Assembly: GCA_963739625.1 (NCBI GenBank)
Contig: CAVUAU010000011.1
Location: forward strand, 186,001 to 250,000
Direction of reading: 5' to 3'
Length of the DNA: 64,000 bases
Source: Salinimicrobium sp963739625
Lineage (GTDB): Bacteria; Bacteroidota; Bacteroidia; Flavobacteriales; Flavobacteriaceae
The notes beneath the pieces are model-generated. The model was not told where the DNA came from and made no database searches. It saw nothing but the letters and a program-made list of their open reading frames with translations. Positions 62,768-64,000 of the stretch are shown one piece after another (position 1 is the stretch's first letter; each line of letters starts with the position of its first letter). A program made the translations under genes and the position numbers.

Positions 62768-62953
62768 ATGAATGATGACCAGTTAGAAGGAAAATGGAAA
62801 CAGATCAAAGGTGAATTCAAACAGAAGTATGGAAAGGTCACCGATGACGATGCTACCTATACCGAAGGAAGATTTGACGAAATGCTAGGGCGGCTTCAGG
62901 AAAGAACAGGCCGCAATAAAGAAGAGTTAAAACGTGAAATAGAAGAGTGGTAG
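62768..62953 (+). CDS. CsbD family stress-response protein
   Basis: The 61-residue protein starts at ATG 62768 (MNDDQLEGKWKQIKGEFK); a TTG at 62759 adds three residues. It contains WKQIKGEFKQKYGKVTDDD near 10-28, the family signature, and a basic amphipathic C-terminus with LGRLQERTGRNKEELKREI. CsbD-like proteins are small, charged and stress-induced; the molecular role is unknown. A bidirectional hairpin separates it from clpB. Confidence 0.88.
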   Translation: MNDDQLEGKWKQIKGEFKQKYGKVTDDDATYTEGRFDEMLGRLQERTGRNKEELKREIEEW

Positions 62954-62974
62954 AAAATGCCATTTTTAGAAAGT

Positions 62975-63006
62975 AAAAAGGAGCGCAATATTGCGCTCCT
63001 TTTTTG
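62975..63006. terminator. bidirectional terminator between csbD and clpB
   Basis: The stem AAAAAGGAGCGC with GCGCTCCTTTTT and a 6-base AATATT loop (62975-63005) has A-T runs on both sides, so it can end transcription from either direction. Confidence 0.9.
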
Positions 63007-63022
63007 TCCAGAACTTTTTAAA

Positions 63023-64000
63023 TTATTTCTGTCCTGCGATCTCCTGCTCATTCCTAAAGACGAGTTGGTCGTCAAAAGAATCCAGCAGGATCACGCTGTC
63101 TGTATGGATCTTACCACTAAGGATCTCTTTTGAAAGCTTGTTAAGAACCTCTTTTTGAATAGTCCTTTTCACAGGGCGTGCGCCATATTGAGGATCAAAT
63201 CCTTTTTTAGCAAGATCTCCAATGGCTTCCTGGGTAGCATCCAGAGTGATCCCCTGCTTCGCAAGCATTTTTGTCACTCCTTTTAATTGCAGGCCAACGA
63301 TTTGCCGAATATCCTTTTCGGTCAACGGTGAGAACATGACAATGTCGTCAATCCTGTTTATGAATTCGGGACGAACACTTTGTTTCAGCAGGCCAAGTAC
63401 TTCTTCTTTGGCGCTCTCCATTGCAGTGTCCAGATCTTTGATGTTCTCAAATTTTTCCTGGATGATGTGCGAACCAATATTGGAGGTCATAATAATAATG
63501 GTGTTCCTAAAGTCGGCCAGCCTTCCTTTGTTGTCTGTAAGCCTTCCCTCGTCCAGCACCTGTAACAGGATGTTGAAAGTATCGGGATGGGCTTTCTCGA
63601 TCTCATCAAGTAGGACTACAGAATAAGGTTTTCTTCTTACCGCCTCGGTAAGTTGCCCGCCTTCTTCATAACCAACATATCCCGGAGGGGCTCCCACCAG
63701 TCGGCTCACCGCATGGCGTTCCTGGTATTCGCTCATATCAATCCTGGTCATGGAGCTTTCGTCGTCAAACAAATATTCAGCAAGGGCCTTGGCAAGTTCA
63801 GTTTTTCCTACCCCGGTGGTTCCCAGGAACAGGAAGGAACCTATGGGTTTTTTTTGATCCTGCAATCCTGCGCGGCTACGCCTCACGGCATCGCTTACCG
63901 CCTGGATGGCTTCTTCCTGGCCTACAACTCTCTTATGGAGTTCGTCTTCCAGCTTCAGAAGTTTTTCGCGTTCGCTCTGCAGCATTTTGGTCACGGGAAT
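63023..64000 (-). CDS. clpB: ATP-dependent chaperone ClpB, C-terminal part
   Basis: This frame runs off the right end, giving at least 326 residues. It covers the second AAA+ module: LFLGTTGVGKTELAKALAEYLF (Walker A), MSEYQERHAVSRLVGAPPGYVGYEEGG (positions about 97-123), VVLLDEIEKAHPDTFNILLQVLDEGRLTDN (Walker B, DEIEKAHP) and the small C-terminal domain (FINRIDDIVMF, FDPQYGARPVKRTIQ). ClpB is the Hsp100 disaggregase that works with DnaK. The N-terminal half lies beyond position 64000. A bidirectional terminator follows. Confidence 0.94.
   Translation of the reverse strand: MPVTKMLQSEREKLLKLEDELHKRVVGQEEAIQAVSDAVRRSRAGLQDQKKPIGSFLFLGTTGVGKTELAKALAEYLFDDESSMTRIDMSEYQERHAVSRLVGAPPGYVGYEEGGQLTEAVRRKPYSVVLLDEIEKAHPDTFNILLQVLDEGRLTDNKGRLADFRNTIIIMTSNIGSHIIQEKFENIKDLDTAMESAKEEVLGLLKQSVRPEFINRIDDIVMFSPLTEKDIRQIVGLQLKGVTKMLAKQGITLDATQEAIGDLAKKGFDPQYGARPVKRTIQKEVLNKLSKEILSGKIHTDSVILLDSFDDQLVFRNEQEIAGQK

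Noticed and set aside
1..64000. CRISPR array, prophage, insertion sequence or biosynthetic gene cluster
   Set aside because: No regularly spaced repeats, cas genes, transposase, integrase, phage structural proteins or secondary-metabolite synthases are visible.

Overview
The window is ordinary chromosomal DNA from a member of the phylum Bacteroidota, almost certainly the family Flavobacteriaceae. A Gramella/Salegentibacter/Salinimicrobium-like marine relative is my inference. The evidence is the set of lineage-typical genes (DUF4835 upstream of recN, DUF6913 beside dapA, DUF6503, Rpb6-type omega, a small CAL67264-like membrane protein, YbbR/coaE, a type IX secretion C-terminal sorting domain), TAnnTTTG-type promoter boxes, few Shine-Dalgarno sites and many Bacteroidota-style lipoproteins. 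No rRNA operon, prophage, transposase, CRISPR array or recognisable defence island is visible. One tRNA gene (His) is present.

Layout. 1-6.3 kb: start of an FMN-dependent glutamate-synthase-like gene, an M20 peptidase, a UvrD/PcrA helicase, a DUF2945 protein, a frameshifted threonylcarbamoyl-AMP synthase and a YpfJ-like zinc-protease lipoprotein. 6.4-8.9 kb: OmpA lipoprotein, glycosyltransferase and a stand-alone HsdR-N nuclease-like protein. 8.9-14.7 kb: holA followed by a menaquinone block (menA, UPF0173 hydrolase, menC fused in frame to a CPBP protease, menE). 14.7-19.2 kb: broken M1 peptidase, acyl-CoA carboxylase beta subunit, small membrane protein, beta-barrel protein. 19.3-25.5 kb: DinB, EttA, MBL lipoprotein, GNAT, DUF1622, hutG-hutI. 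25.6-29.6 kb: trans-sulfuration enzyme, frameshifted bshB1, tRNA-His, a repeat-rich gap and a 5'-nucleotidase split over two genes. 29.8-43.8 kb: two membrane proteins, then a housekeeping run (DUF6913, dapA, bamD, rpoZ-like, coaBC, DUF4835, recN, fabI, GT2, ybbR, coaE) and a two-component system. 43.9-48.3 kb: giant HYR/NHL-repeat type IX-secreted protein with tandem repeats, frameshifted twice. 48.3-64 kb: miaA, ion channel, DUF3857, exonuclease/GIY-YIG repair nuclease, PLPBP, DUF1015, hydroxyacyl-CoA dehydrogenase, Gfo/Idh/MocA, pcm, lipoproteins, smpB, DUF6503, histidine phosphatase, phytase-like esterase, csbD and the 3' part of clpB.

The most striking property is a recurring defect. Five loci carry seven single-base indels in all, and undoing each one restores a full-length family protein. 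Some of these genes (tsaC type, bshB1) are rarely dispensable, so base-level assembly error is the simplest explanation, although genuine pseudogenisation cannot be excluded. The same reservation applies to the menC-CPBP fusion. I did not find a convincing new multi-gene system. The better leads are the fusion, the split 5'-nucleotidase exported by two routes, the 162-residue repeat of the HYR protein, a recurring AAAAATGNCATTTTT palindrome and a duplicated tRNA-His tail.
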